From Streptomyces sp. yr375 (GTDB lineage: Bacteria; Actinomycetota; Actinomycetes; Streptomycetales; Streptomycetaceae): a stretch of 40,250 bases of DNA. Made by a program: the position numbers and the translations under genes. This document shows, piece after piece, positions 1-16,522 of this stretch (position 1 is the first letter of the stretch; the number at the start of each line of letters is the position of its first letter). The stretch covers positions 1 through 40,250 of the forward strand of contig NZ_FOFF01000065.1 of the NCBI RefSeq assembly GCF_900110755.1, written 5' to 3'. A model generated the notes under the pieces. It saw only the letters and a program-made list of their open reading frames with translations, did not search any database and was not told the DNA's origin.

Positions 1-8903
<8,903 letters not shown>

Positions 8904-8970
8904 CCCTTTTGATCCTCTTGATCCTCGGAAGACTCCGCTTCCGACCATCCGGCCGCCACCCCGCCTCCCG

Positions 8971-8996
8971 CATCAGCGATCACCACCGTTACGGCG
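8971..8996 (-). promoter_or_regulatory. Shared 26-bp cluster motif, copy A (upstream of NRPS)
   Basis: Read in the direction of the NRPS gene this copy contains CGTAACGGTGGTGATCG and ends in GATG, 68 nt before the GTG start at 8903. It differs from copy B (9071-9096) at 3 of 26 positions and from copy C (16181-16206) at 5; flanks are not conserved. Its terminal ATG opens a 28-codon Arg/Lys-rich reading frame that stops at 8887, just inside the NRPS start. Likely an operator or activator site; the regulator is not in the window. Confidence 0.7.
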
Positions 8997-9070
8997 CGGC
9001 ACGGGTTTGACGGGACACAACGGCAGCCACGCGGGGGTCGGACAGCGGCCGTAACGGCGGCCGGCGGACC

Positions 9071-9096
9071 CGGCGTAACGGTGGTGAACGCCGATG
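9071..9096 (+). promoter_or_regulatory. Shared 26-bp cluster motif, copy B (upstream of LLM monooxygenase)
   Basis: Reads CGGCGT, then AACGGTGGTGA, then ACGCCG, then ATG: a perfect 6-bp inverted repeat with 11-nt spacing. It points toward the monooxygenase-thioesterase pair and lies 257 nt before the monooxygenase ATG. Copies A and B face away from each other with centres 100 bp apart. A related CCGTAACGG word lies between them at 9049-9057. The dyad suggests a dimeric DNA-binding protein. Confidence 0.7.
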
Positions 9097-9353
9097 CCCG
9101 ACACCCGGCCCGGCACGGACCCTTGGGGGCGCGCGGGCCGAACTCCCGTGCACCTGACGGACGACCTGACGGACGAAGGGCGGAACCTCGGAATGAACCT
9201 CGGAATGACCCCTCGCAGCACTCGCGTTCCCGGCACCGAGAAGTACCGGGCGAACCGGGAGAAGCGGGAGAAGCGGGCCGGAACACGGCCCGGGACCCCG
9301 CTCCTCACCACCATGTCCGTCGCACCGCTCACCGTGAACGGGAGCTGACCGCA

Positions 9354-10406
9354 ATGGAGTTCAGCCTCTTCTACTTCGCCGACGACGCCAGCGCGGACGG
9401 CAACCGGTACCAACTCCTGCTCGACGGTGCCCGGTTCGCCGACACCCACGGCTTCAGCGCGGTCTGGACGCCCGAGCGGCACTTCCACACCTTCGGCGGC
9501 CTGTACCCCAACCCGGCCGTGACCGGCGCGGCGTTGGCCGCCGTCACCGAGCGCGTCTCGATCCGCGCCGGCAGCGTCGTGGCACCGCTGCACCACCCCG
9601 TCCGCATCGCCGAGGACTGGTCGGTCGTGGACAACCTGTCCAACGGCCGTACGGGCGTGGCCTTCGCGTCCGGCTGGCACGCCAACGACTTCGTCCTCAA
9701 CCCGGACGGCTACGCGACGCGCCGCGAGTCGCTGACCGACACCGTCGACCAGGTCCGCCGACTGTGGCGGGGCGAGAGCGTGCCCTACCCCAACGGCGTG
9801 GGCGAGGAGGTCGACGTACGGATCTTCCCCGCGCCCGTCCAGCCGCAGTTGCCGATGTGGATCACCAGCGGCGGCAGCCCGGAGACGTTCCGCACCGCCG
9901 GCCGGCTCGGTGCCGGGGTGCTCACCCACCTGCTCGGGCAGGGCATCGACGTACTCGCCGACCGGATCGCCGCGTACCGCGCCGAGCTGGCCGAACACCA
10001 CGGCGAGGACCACCGGGGCCAGGTCACGCTGATGCTGCACACCTTCCTCGGCGAGGACCGCGACACGGTCAAGGAGATCGTCCGGGGCCCGTTCACCGGG
10101 TACCTGCGCAGCTCGGCCGATCTGTTCTCGGCCATCCGCGGCGGCGGCGCGGCGGGCCTGTCGCCGGACGAGATGCCCACCGAGGAAGAGATCGAGTGGC
10201 TCCTGAACCATTCCTTCGAGCGCTACTTCACCGAGGGCAGCCTGCTCGGCACCGTCCCCGACAACCTGCGCATGCTGGAACGCCTGGACGCGACCGGCGT
10301 CGACGAGGTCGCGTGCCTGATCGACTTCGGGGTGGACGCCAAACTCGTCATGGACAGCCTCGTCCACCTCGACGAGCTGCGCGTCCGCTGGACGGAGCGA
10401 CCCTGA
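9354..10406 (+). CDS. Luciferase-like flavin-dependent monooxygenase, MupA/Atu3640 type
   Basis: A 350-aa bacterial-luciferase-fold (LLM) enzyme expected to use reduced FMN and O2. Features: N-terminal strand MEFSLFYFA, AVWTPERHFHTFGG (residues about 37-50), GSVVAPLHHPVRIAEDW (about 77-93) and SGWHANDFVLNP (about 109-120), the segment typical of the MupA/Atu3640 family found in NRPS/PKS clusters. Family members hydroxylate or otherwise oxidise carrier-bound intermediates; the substrate here is unknown. Start ATG 9354 has GGGAG 9 nt upstream and matches the family N-terminus; the frame is open further upstream but without homology. It shares one base (TGATG) with the thioesterase gene, so the two are translationally coupled. 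Inferred role: tailoring of the peptide made by the adjacent NRPS. Confidence 0.9.
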   Translation: MEFSLFYFADDASADGNRYQLLLDGARFADTHGFSAVWTPERHFHTFGGLYPNPAVTGAALAAVTERVSIRAGSVVAPLHHPVRIAEDWSVVDNLSNGRTGVAFASGWHANDFVLNPDGYATRRESLTDTVDQVRRLWRGESVPYPNGVGEEVDVRIFPAPVQPQLPMWITSGGSPETFRTAGRLGAGVLTHLLGQGIDVLADRIAAYRAELAEHHGEDHRGQVTLMLHTFLGEDRDTVKEIVRGPFTGYLRSSADLFSAIRGGGAAGLSPDEMPTEEEIEWLLNHSFERYFTEGSLLGTVPDNLRMLERLDATGVDEVACLIDFGVDAKLVMDSLVHLDELRVRWTERP

Positions 10407-11182
10407 TGCGGACGGCGGGCACCACACCCGCCACCTGGATCCGGCCCCTGACACAGACGCCGATGACACCGATGAACGGCCCCAGGACGCGACTGCGCCT
10501 GTTCTGCTTCCCGTACGCGGGCGGCGGCACCTGGGCCTACCGGGGCTGGGCGGAGCACCTCCCCGACGGCGTCGAGCTCCACGCGATCGCCCTCCCCGGC
10601 CGGGAGACCCGGATAGCCGAGCGACCCGTGGCCGACCTGCCGACGCTGCTCGCCGACCTGGTCCCGGCGCTACGGCCCTACGTCGACGCCCCGTTCGCCT
10701 TCTTCGGCCACAGCATGGGGGCCGTCCTCGCCTGGGAGACCGCCCGCGCCGTACAGGCGGACCGCGGACGGTCGCCGGAGCACATCTTCGTCTCCGGCTC
10801 CCCACCACCGTCCCTGGTGAGCACCGGCGTCCAGGACCTGCCCACCCTGCCGGACGCCGAACTGGTAGAACGCATTGGCAAGTTGAACGGCTCACCGGGC
10901 GAAGTCCTGGCGAACGCCGAACTGATGGAGCTGCTCCTGCCCGCGTTCAGGGCCGACTTCACCCTCCTCGCGAACTACACCCCCGCACCCGACGCCCCGC
11001 CACCCGCCTGCCCGGTGACGGTCTTCGGCGGCGACCACGACCCCCGCGCCGAACCGAACTCCCTGGGCGGCTGGGCCGAGTTCACCAGGGACCCACCCGA
11101 GGTGCACGTCCTGCCCGGCGACCACTTCTTCCTGCACTCGGCACGCGCCCAGCTACTCGCAAGGGTGTCGGCACGGCTGTGA
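10406..11182 (+). CDS. Type II thioesterase (alpha/beta hydrolase) of the NRPS cluster
   Basis: A 258-aa external thioesterase that removes wrong or stalled acyl groups from carrier domains. It shows LFCFPYAGGG (near residue 32), the nucleophile motif FGHSMG (Ser near 100), an Asp region GGDHDP and a C-terminal GDHFF with the catalytic His. ATG 10406 overlaps the monooxygenase stop by one base. The first 25 or so residues are not typical of the family, so a later Met (MTPMNGP) could be the real start. It converges with the E2 gene; stops are 12 bp apart. Confidence 0.9.
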   Translation: MRTAGTTPATWIRPLTQTPMTPMNGPRTRLRLFCFPYAGGGTWAYRGWAEHLPDGVELHAIALPGRETRIAERPVADLPTLLADLVPALRPYVDAPFAFFGHSMGAVLAWETARAVQADRGRSPEHIFVSGSPPPSLVSTGVQDLPTLPDAELVERIGKLNGSPGEVLANAELMELLLPAFRADFTLLANYTPAPDAPPPACPVTVFGGDHDPRAEPNSLGGWAEFTRDPPEVHVLPGDHFFLHSARAQLLARVSARL

Positions 11183-11194
11183 CTCCCGGGCCTC

Positions 11195-12541
11195 TCACAA
11201 CAGCCGTAGCAGGCCCAGCGGTTCCTCCATCAGGTCGGCGACCTTACGCAGGAACCCGGCCGCCGACCCGCCGTCACACACCCGGTGGTCGAAGGTCAGC
11301 GACAACTGACACACCTGACGCACCTCGAGCCGCCCCTCAACCACCCATCCCCGGGGCAGAATCCGCCCGACGCCGAGCATCGCGGCCTCGGGATGGTTGA
11401 GGATCGGCGTCGAACCGTCCACCCCGAACACCCCGTAGTTGTTGAGCGTGAAGGTGCCGCCGGACAACTCGCCCGGCCGCACCGTCCCGTCGCGGGCGAC
11501 ACCGGTCAACCGCGTGATCTCCGCCGAGAGTTCGGGAAGAGTCATCGACTGCGCGTCCCTGACGACCGGGACCATCAGCCCCCGTTCGGTCTGCGCGGCC
11601 AGCCCGAGATGGACGGCCGGGAACCGCACGATCTCCTGCCGCCCGGTGTCCACCGTGGAGTTGAGCTCCGGGAACTCCCGCAGCGCCGCGACACAGATCC
11701 GCGCCAGCAGAGCGGACAGCGCGACCCGCGGACCCCCCGACGCGGCGAGCCGCTCCTTGACCTCCAGCAACCGAGTGGCATCCACGTCCACCCACACAGT
11801 GGCCGCCGGAATCTCCCGATGACTACGGGCCAGCTTCTCCGCAACAGCCTTACGAACCCCACGCAACGGCACCCGCACGGCGGCCTCGGGCTCGTCGACC
11901 GGGACGGCCGGGACCGCCGGGACAGGTTCCACCCCGACACCGCTGACACCGCCGGCACCGCCGACACCGCCGACACCGCCGACACCGCCGACACCGCCGG
12001 CACCGCCGACACCGCCGACACCGCCGACGACGTCAGCGCGCAGGATCAGCCCCTCCGGCCCACTCCCCCGCACCGACCGCAGATCGACCCCGTTCTCCCG
12101 GGCCAGCCGCCGCACCAACGGCGAAAGCACCCGCACCGGCCCACCACGCACACCGACCCCGGCCCCGCCCCCGACCACCGGCTCGGGCAGTAGACGCCGC
12201 CTCCGCCCGCCACCGGCATACGTGCCATAGCCGACGAGTACGTTCCCGGAAGTGTCGGACTCGGAACCGGGGTCCCCACCCTCCGCGACCGACACCAACG
12301 GCGAGCCGACGTCCAGACTCTCCCCCGGCGCGCCCCACAGCCGCGTGACGACACCACCGTAAGGACAGGGCACCTCGACGACCGCCTTGGCCGTCTCCAC
12401 CTCCACCACCGCCTGGTCCACCGCCACCAGGTCGCCGACCTCGACGAGCCACCGTACGATCTCCGCCTCCGTGAGCCCCTCCCCCAGATCGGGAAGGGTG
12501 AACTCACGCACGGAACCAGAAGCCGAACCCGAACCGCTCAT
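11195..12541 (-). CDS. 2-oxoacid dehydrogenase E2, dihydrolipoamide acyltransferase
   Basis: A 448-aa E2 core subunit that takes the acyl group from E1 and passes it to CoA. Order: N-terminal lipoyl domain (DLGEGLTEAEIVRWL; lipoyl Lys in VEVETAKAVVEV, near residue 50), peripheral subunit-binding domain (LSPLVRRLARENGVDL, then GSGPEGLI), a Gly/Val linker from a 9-nt tandem repeat, and the acyltransferase domain ending in the active-site motif DHRVCDGG. ATG 12541 overlaps the E1beta stop as ATGA. The dihydrolipoamide dehydrogenase (E3) is not present and is presumably the housekeeping one. Last gene of the dpgC-E1alpha-E1beta-E2 operon. Acyl substrate unknown: branched-chain or aryl 2-oxoacid. 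Confidence 0.93.
   Translation of the reverse strand: MSGSGSASGSVREFTLPDLGEGLTEAEIVRWLVEVGDLVAVDQAVVEVETAKAVVEVPCPYGGVVTRLWGAPGESLDVGSPLVSVAEGGDPGSESDTSGNVLVGYGTYAGGGRRRRLLPEPVVGGGAGVGVRGGPVRVLSPLVRRLARENGVDLRSVRGSGPEGLILRADVVGGVGGVGGAGGVGGVGGVGGVGGAGGVSGVGVEPVPAVPAVPVDEPEAAVRVPLRGVRKAVAEKLARSHREIPAATVWVDVDATRLLEVKERLAASGGPRVALSALLARICVAALREFPELNSTVDTGRQEIVRFPAVHLGLAAQTERGLMVPVVRDAQSMTLPELSAEITRLTGVARDGTVRPGELSGGTFTLNNYGVFGVDGSTPILNHPEAAMLGVGRILPRGWVVEGRLEVRQVCQLSLTFDHRVCDGGSAAGFLRKVADLMEEPLGLLRLL
11935..12024. repeat. 9-nt tandem repeat (10 units) in the E2 linker
   Basis: Ten consecutive units of the type CGACACCGC with few substitutions. In frame they encode the repeated GGV linker between the E1/E3-binding domain and the catalytic domain. 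Copy number could change by slippage without breaking the frame. Confidence 0.9.
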
Positions 12542-13599
12542 CGCGAGCCCCCCGACCGCGTCCTGGACTCCCACGTGGACTCCCACTGAAGCCGGGCCAC
12601 CGCGTCGAGGATGCGGTCGACTCCGGGAAGATGGTGCCGTTCCAGCGCGGGCGGCGGATACGGGATGTCGAACCCGGTGACCCGCAGCACCGGGGCCTCC
12701 AGATAGTGGAAGCAGCGTTCCGTCACCCGGGCGGCGATCTCCGCGCCGAACCCGGCGAACCCGCTCGCCTCATGGACGACGACCGCCCGCCCGGTACGCC
12801 GCACCGAAGCGCACACCGTCTCGTCGTCGAAGGGCACGAGGCTGCGCAGATCCACGACCTCCAACTCCCACCCCTCGGCCCGCGCCGCCTCCGCCGCCTC
12901 CAGGCACACCGGCAGGGACGACCCGTAGGTGATGAGCGTCGCGGACGACCCCGTACGGCGTACGGCGGCCGTGCCCGGCTCGGGCAGCCGGGCCGTGCGG
13001 TCGAGTTCGCCCTTGGACCAGTAGAGCCGTTTCGGCTCCAGGAAGACCACGGGGTCGTCGGAGGCGATCGCGGCACGCAGCAGCCCGTAGGCATCGGCGA
13101 CCGTCCCCGGCGCGACGACATGCAGGCCGGGCGTGTGCACGTAATACGCCTCGGAGGCGTCGCTGTGATGCTCCACGCCCCCGATGCCGCCCCCGTAGGG
13201 GATCCGGATCGTCAACGGCATCGGCAGCGCGCCCCGCGTGCGGTTGCGCATCTTGGCGACATGGCTGACGAGCTGCTCGAAGGCGGGATAGGCGAAGGCG
13301 TCGAACTGCATCTCCACGACGGGCCGCAGCCCGTACATGGCCATGCCCACGGCCGTCCCGAGGATGCCGGACTCGGCGATCGGCGTGTCCGCGACCCGTT
13401 CGTCGCCGAACCGGGCGGCGAGCCCGTCGGTGACCCGGAACACGCCCCCCAGCGCGCCGATGTCCTCCCCCATCAGATGCACCCGGTCGTCCTCGGCCAG
13501 AGCATCGTGCAGGGCCCGGTTGAGAGCCCGCGCCATGGTGACGGTCTCGGTGCGCGCACCGGCCGGCGTAATCCGGTGATCGGCGGCGGTGGCGGTCAT
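12538..13599 (-). CDS. 2-oxoacid dehydrogenase E1 component, beta subunit
   Basis: A 353-aa transketolase-like subunit that forms the thiamine diphosphate site together with E1alpha. Conserved segments: LMGEDIGALGGVFRVT (near residue 42), DTPIAESGILGTAVGMAM (near 71, with the Glu that activates ThDP), EHHSDASEAYYVHTPGL (near 140) and C-terminal TGFDIPYPPP. It overlaps the E1alpha stop (ATGA at 13596-13599) and the E2 start by 4 nt each, so the three subunits are made from one message. The sequence is of the branched-chain/pyruvate E1beta class; the true 2-oxoacid cannot be read from it. Confidence 0.93.
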   Translation of the reverse strand: MTATAADHRITPAGARTETVTMARALNRALHDALAEDDRVHLMGEDIGALGGVFRVTDGLAARFGDERVADTPIAESGILGTAVGMAMYGLRPVVEMQFDAFAYPAFEQLVSHVAKMRNRTRGALPMPLTIRIPYGGGIGGVEHHSDASEAYYVHTPGLHVVAPGTVADAYGLLRAAIASDDPVVFLEPKRLYWSKGELDRTARLPEPGTAAVRRTGSSATLITYGSSLPVCLEAAEAARAEGWELEVVDLRSLVPFDDETVCASVRRTGRAVVVHEASGFAGFGAEIAARVTERCFHYLEAPVLRVTGFDIPYPPPALERHHLPGVDRILDAVARLQWESTWESRTRSGGSR

Positions 13600-14732
13600 G
13601 CGATGGCCTCCTTTGCGGCACGCTTCCCGGCGGCCAGTTCCCGCGCCAACAGGGCGCGCTGCTCCAGCAGTTGGGACGTAGGCCGCGCATACACGTGATC
13701 GAACAGACTCAACGCATCCGCACCCGCACCCGCACTCGAATCCGGATCCGGATCCGTGGACAGGCGGGCCCGCAGCTCACCGGCCATCCGCTCGGCCCCC
13801 TCCCGGAACTCCTCCACCATCGCCTCGTCGAGCAGCCCCCGCACGCGCAGATGGTTCTCCATCCGCACGACGGGATCCCGCCGCAGCCACGCCTCGACCT
13901 CCTCCGCGTCCCGGTAGCGGGTCGCGTCGTCGGCGTTGGTGTGGGCGTCGACGCGGTAGGTGAGCGCCTCCACGAGGGTCGGCCCACCGCCCGCACGGGC
14001 CCGGTCCGCCGCCGCCCGCACCGTCTCGTACACGGCGGCGACGTCGTTGCCGTCGACCCGCACCCCCGGCATGCCGTAGCCGATCGCCTTGTGGGCGAGG
14101 GTCGGTGCCGCGGTCTGCTTGTCGATCGGGACGGAGATCGCGTAGCCGTTGTTCTGCACGAAGAACACCACCGGTGACCGCCCGACGGCGGCGAAGTTCA
14201 GCGCCTCGTGGAAGTCGCCCTCGCTGGTCGCGCCGTCCCCGATCATCGCGAGCACGGCGAGGGAGTCCCCCCGAAGTTGCGCGGCCCGGGCCAGACCGGC
14301 CGCGTGCACGGTCTGGGTCGCCAGCGGCGTGGCCAGCGGGGCGACGCGATGGGCGTGCGGATCCCAGCCGTGATGCCAGTCGCCGCGCAGCAGCGTGAGA
14401 ACCTCGGCCGGGTCGACGCCCCGCGTCAGCACGGCTAGCGTGTCCCGATAGGTGGGGAACAGCCAGTCCTCGTCCGCCAACGCCAGCACCGCACCGACCT
14501 GGCAGGCCTCCTGCCCGGTGGTGGACGGATAGACGGCGAGCCGCCCCTGCTTGGTCAGCGCGGTCGCCTGCTGGTTGAACCGCCGCCCCAGCACCAGCCG
14601 GCGATACAGCTCGACCAGCACACCGGCGTCGATGGTCTCGGTACCCGCCGCACCGTCGATAAGAGTCACCGGATCCCCGACAGGCAAGGAAAGCCCCTCC
14701 TGATTCATGGTCACCGGTTCCTCGATATCCAT
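13596..14732 (-). CDS. 2-oxoacid dehydrogenase E1 component, alpha subunit
   Basis: 378 aa from ATG 14732. It decarboxylates a 2-oxoacid with thiamine diphosphate and transfers the acyl group to the lipoyl arm of E2. Seen: YPSTTGQEACQVGA, LFPTYRDTLAVLTRG and the ThDP motif GDGATSEGDFHEALNF ending in FFVQNNGYAIS, with HTNADDATRYR further on. GGAG lies 5 nt before ATG 14732, which overlaps the end of dpgC by 22 nt; ATG 14708 with GAGGA 10 nt upstream, just after the dpgC stop, is the alternative (370 aa). The tight overlap ties its expression to the DpgC-like enzyme, which is unusual for a housekeeping branched-chain dehydrogenase. Confidence 0.9.
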   Translation of the reverse strand: MDIEEPVTMNQEGLSLPVGDPVTLIDGAAGTETIDAGVLVELYRRLVLGRRFNQQATALTKQGRLAVYPSTTGQEACQVGAVLALADEDWLFPTYRDTLAVLTRGVDPAEVLTLLRGDWHHGWDPHAHRVAPLATPLATQTVHAAGLARAAQLRGDSLAVLAMIGDGATSEGDFHEALNFAAVGRSPVVFFVQNNGYAISVPIDKQTAAPTLAHKAIGYGMPGVRVDGNDVAAVYETVRAAADRARAGGGPTLVEALTYRVDAHTNADDATRYRDAEEVEAWLRRDPVVRMENHLRVRGLLDEAMVEEFREGAERMAGELRARLSTDPDPDSSAGAGADALSLFDHVYARPTSQLLEQRALLARELAAGKRAAKEAIA

Positions 14733-16051
14733 GTGCGCTCCAGGTTGGCCACGAGGTCGCTGCTGTAGAGCCGCCGCGACTGCTCCAGCGCGTACGCCGC
14801 CATGTACTGCCGGAACACGTCCGCCGGCTCCTCGTGCTGGTTCAGCATGCGGCGGTTGGCGATCACGGCAGGATTGGCGAGTTCCTCCGCGACGGCACTC
14901 ACCGCGCCCTCGACCCGATCCGGTGCGACGACCGCGTCGACCAGCAGCGCCCCTTCGGCGGACGCCGCGTCGATCCGGCGGTTGTGCAGAATCGACTGCC
15001 GCGACAGCCGCGTACCGGCCTGCCGGGGCAACCGCAGATTGGCCGCGCCCGGGATGATGCCCTCCTTCAGGGCGGGCAGCGTGAAGTACGCCTCGTCCGT
15101 GGCGACGACATGGTCGAAGCAGAGCAGGATCTGCGCGCCCCCACCGATCGCGAACGTGTCCACGACCCCGATCCACGGCTTCTCGACCGGCTCGTCCAGC
15201 CAGTCACCGGCGGCGTCCGCGACCGTGATGCCCCGGAAGATCTTGTTGATGTAGCCGAGCTCGCGCCCCAGGAAGAAGTCCAGGAGCGAGATGTCCCCCT
15301 GGTACAGCCGCGTCAGATTGATGCCCGCGCTGAACACCCGCCGCCCCGCGTACCGGGGATGCCGCATGGGAGCCCCCCGCATCACCCCGACCCGCACCGA
15401 GTCGTCGAGCAGCACGAGGTCGACGGCCACCTCGAGATCGGCGACCAGCAGATCGTCCTCGGCGTTGAGGAACTCGTGGTTGTCGACGGTGACTTCGGCG
15501 ACGTCCCCGTCCCGCCGCACCGACACCAGCCCGAGCTCGACGTACCCGTTGTCCCGGAACCCGGGAAGCGCGGCCAGCGCCCGCAGAGTCGGCCGGCGCA
15601 TGGCATCCATCAGATGCCGCCCAGCGGCGCACGACCGCAACAGCCCCCAGAAGAAGATCCCCTGATCGATCTCACGCCCGTCCTTCGCCCCCTGCGGCAG
15701 CGCCCGCTCCTCCTCGATCCGCTCCTTCGTCGGTACGAGGCCGGGCAGCAGCTCGGAGGCCTGGTAGGCGAGGTCGTCCAGCCGCAGAAACGCCTTCCGG
15801 TCGTCGGTGAGCTCCCGGTACACATGCTCCGCGTGCGCCTCGACGAACCGGTGCCGCGCCCGACGGGCCGTACGGTGCGCCTCGTCCGCGACCGCGGTCT
15901 GCCGTTCGTCGCGCTCCCCCTTGGGCGGTACCGCCCGCAGCTCGTCCTCGGTGCGCGCCAGGAAATCGACGAGGTGCCCGCTGTCGTCGGCATACCGCCC
16001 ACAGAACCCGGGCGAGGCGGCGGTCGGCCGCTCGTGCTGCTTGTCCCTCAT
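14711..16051 (-). CDS. dpgC: DpgC-like cofactor-independent arylacetyl-CoA dioxygenase
   Basis: 446 aa, near the usual DpgC length. In glycopeptide pathways DpgC converts 3,5-dihydroxyphenylacetyl-CoA and O2 to 3,5-dihydroxyphenylglyoxylate, without metal or flavin, on the way to dihydroxyphenylglycine. A helical N-terminal region (1-190) precedes a crotonase fold: RRVFSAGINLTRLYQG (oxyanion-hole region, near 245) and DTFAIGGGAQILLCFDHV (near 305), then FTLPALKEGIIPGAANLRLP, the DpgC signature. Start ATG 16051 has GGAG 6 nt upstream; the frame is open to an ATG at 16183 inside motif C. No dpgA, dpgB, dpgD or aminotransferase is in the window. Instead E1alpha/E1beta/E2 follow it. Family assignment is firm; the substrate is not. 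Confidence 0.88.
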   Translation of the reverse strand: MRDKQHERPTAASPGFCGRYADDSGHLVDFLARTEDELRAVPPKGERDERQTAVADEAHRTARRARHRFVEAHAEHVYRELTDDRKAFLRLDDLAYQASELLPGLVPTKERIEEERALPQGAKDGREIDQGIFFWGLLRSCAAGRHLMDAMRRPTLRALAALPGFRDNGYVELGLVSVRRDGDVAEVTVDNHEFLNAEDDLLVADLEVAVDLVLLDDSVRVGVMRGAPMRHPRYAGRRVFSAGINLTRLYQGDISLLDFFLGRELGYINKIFRGITVADAAGDWLDEPVEKPWIGVVDTFAIGGGAQILLCFDHVVATDEAYFTLPALKEGIIPGAANLRLPRQAGTRLSRQSILHNRRIDAASAEGALLVDAVVAPDRVEGAVSAVAEELANPAVIANRRMLNQHEEPADVFRQYMAAYALEQSRRLYSSDLVANLERTWISRNR

Positions 16052-16180
16052 GTGATCTCCAGCCCTCGCATGTCTCCGGCGCACCGCGGTGGTCGTACGC
16101 CCACGCGTGCCGCCGACGCATGCCGCCGACGCGTGCCGCCCCCTGCTCCCACCCAGGATTCGGCCCCCGCAGGCCTCAGC

Positions 16181-16206
16181 CATCGGCAATGACCACAGTT
16201 ACGCCG
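16181..16206 (-). promoter_or_regulatory. Shared 26-bp cluster motif, copy C (upstream of dpgC operon)
   Basis: Read toward dpgC it contains CGGCGTAACTGTGGTCATTG and ends in CGATG, 130 nt before the dpgC ATG. Four of 26 positions differ from copy B and five from copy A. Its terminal ATG is in frame with dpgC. Same orientation relative to the downstream gene as copies A and B. Confidence 0.7.
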
Positions 16207-16253
16207 ACCAGCACACGGACCAGTACGTCGACCAGCACACCGACCGGCACACC
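16206..16253. repeat. 12-nt tandem repeat, 4 units
   Basis: Units GACCAGCACACG, GACCAGTACGTC, GACCAGCACACC and GACCGGCACACC follow directly on motif copy C. They lie on the upstream side of the motif with respect to dpgC transcription, so they may be further protein-binding half-sites. Confidence 0.8.
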
Positions 16254-16471
16254 GCACACCCCACCCGACACCCCACCCGGGCCCGACCGGCCCGAGACAG
16301 CACGAAGACCTTTAGAAAGCGCCCGCTCGCCCCGCTGACGAGAAGCGCAACGAGGCTCCAGCGGCGAGCCTGGGGGCTTTGGTCAGGCAAGGTTGGAACC
16401 GATCACCCACCACCAACTCTTGCGGCCGCGCTACATCGAGAACAGCCGAATTGCCACCATGTAAGCGCCAG

Positions 16472-16509
16472 GCGGCCCCGGTCGGCAGTGGGATGCCGGC
16501 CGGGGCCGC
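16472..16509 (-). terminator. Strong hairpin terminator after the Cys-rich gene
   Basis: GCGGCCCCGG-T-CGGCA, a 6-nt loop, then the complementary arm: a 16-bp stem with one G-T pair. It sits 14 nt past the stop of the 56-aa gene and insulates it from the dpgC promoter region. Confidence 0.75.
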
Positions 16510-16522
16510 GGTGTGGTGCTCG

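Larger units (their letters stand above)
8904..9353. other. Divergent intergenic region with possible leader ORF
   Basis: About 450 bp between the NRPS and the monooxygenase. It holds motif copies A and B and a tandem 12-nt repeat (AACCTCGGAATG twice, near 9186-9209). A plus-strand frame from ATG 9094, the last three bases of motif B, runs 84 codons to a TGA at 9346-9348, 5 nt before the monooxygenase start. The frame is Arg/Thr-rich without recognisable domains; it is either a long 5' leader or a translated leader peptide. No clear -10/-35 pair was found. Confidence 0.5.
16052..16471. other. Intergenic region upstream of dpgC
   Basis: About 420 bp without a convincing gene. It contains three near-identical 13-nt units around GCGTGCCGCCGAC (16105-16140), motif copy C (16181-16206) and a 12-nt tandem repeat (16206-16253). 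The plus-strand frame through it is low-complexity and is taken as non-coding. The dpgC operon promoter should lie here. Confidence 0.6.

Noticed and set aside
8971..9096. Motif interpreted as an ordinary sigma-factor promoter
   Set aside because: The conserved CGTAAC and GATG blocks are only about 13 nt apart, too short for -35/-10 spacing, and copy B shows a dyad.
8973..10895. 640-codon minus-strand frame opposite the monooxygenase and thioesterase
   Set aside because: The plus-strand genes have clear family motifs and ribosome-binding sites; the antisense frame has none.
11935..12024. Tandem array considered as CRISPR or a satellite
   Set aside because: The period is 9 nt with no spacers and it stays in frame inside E2.
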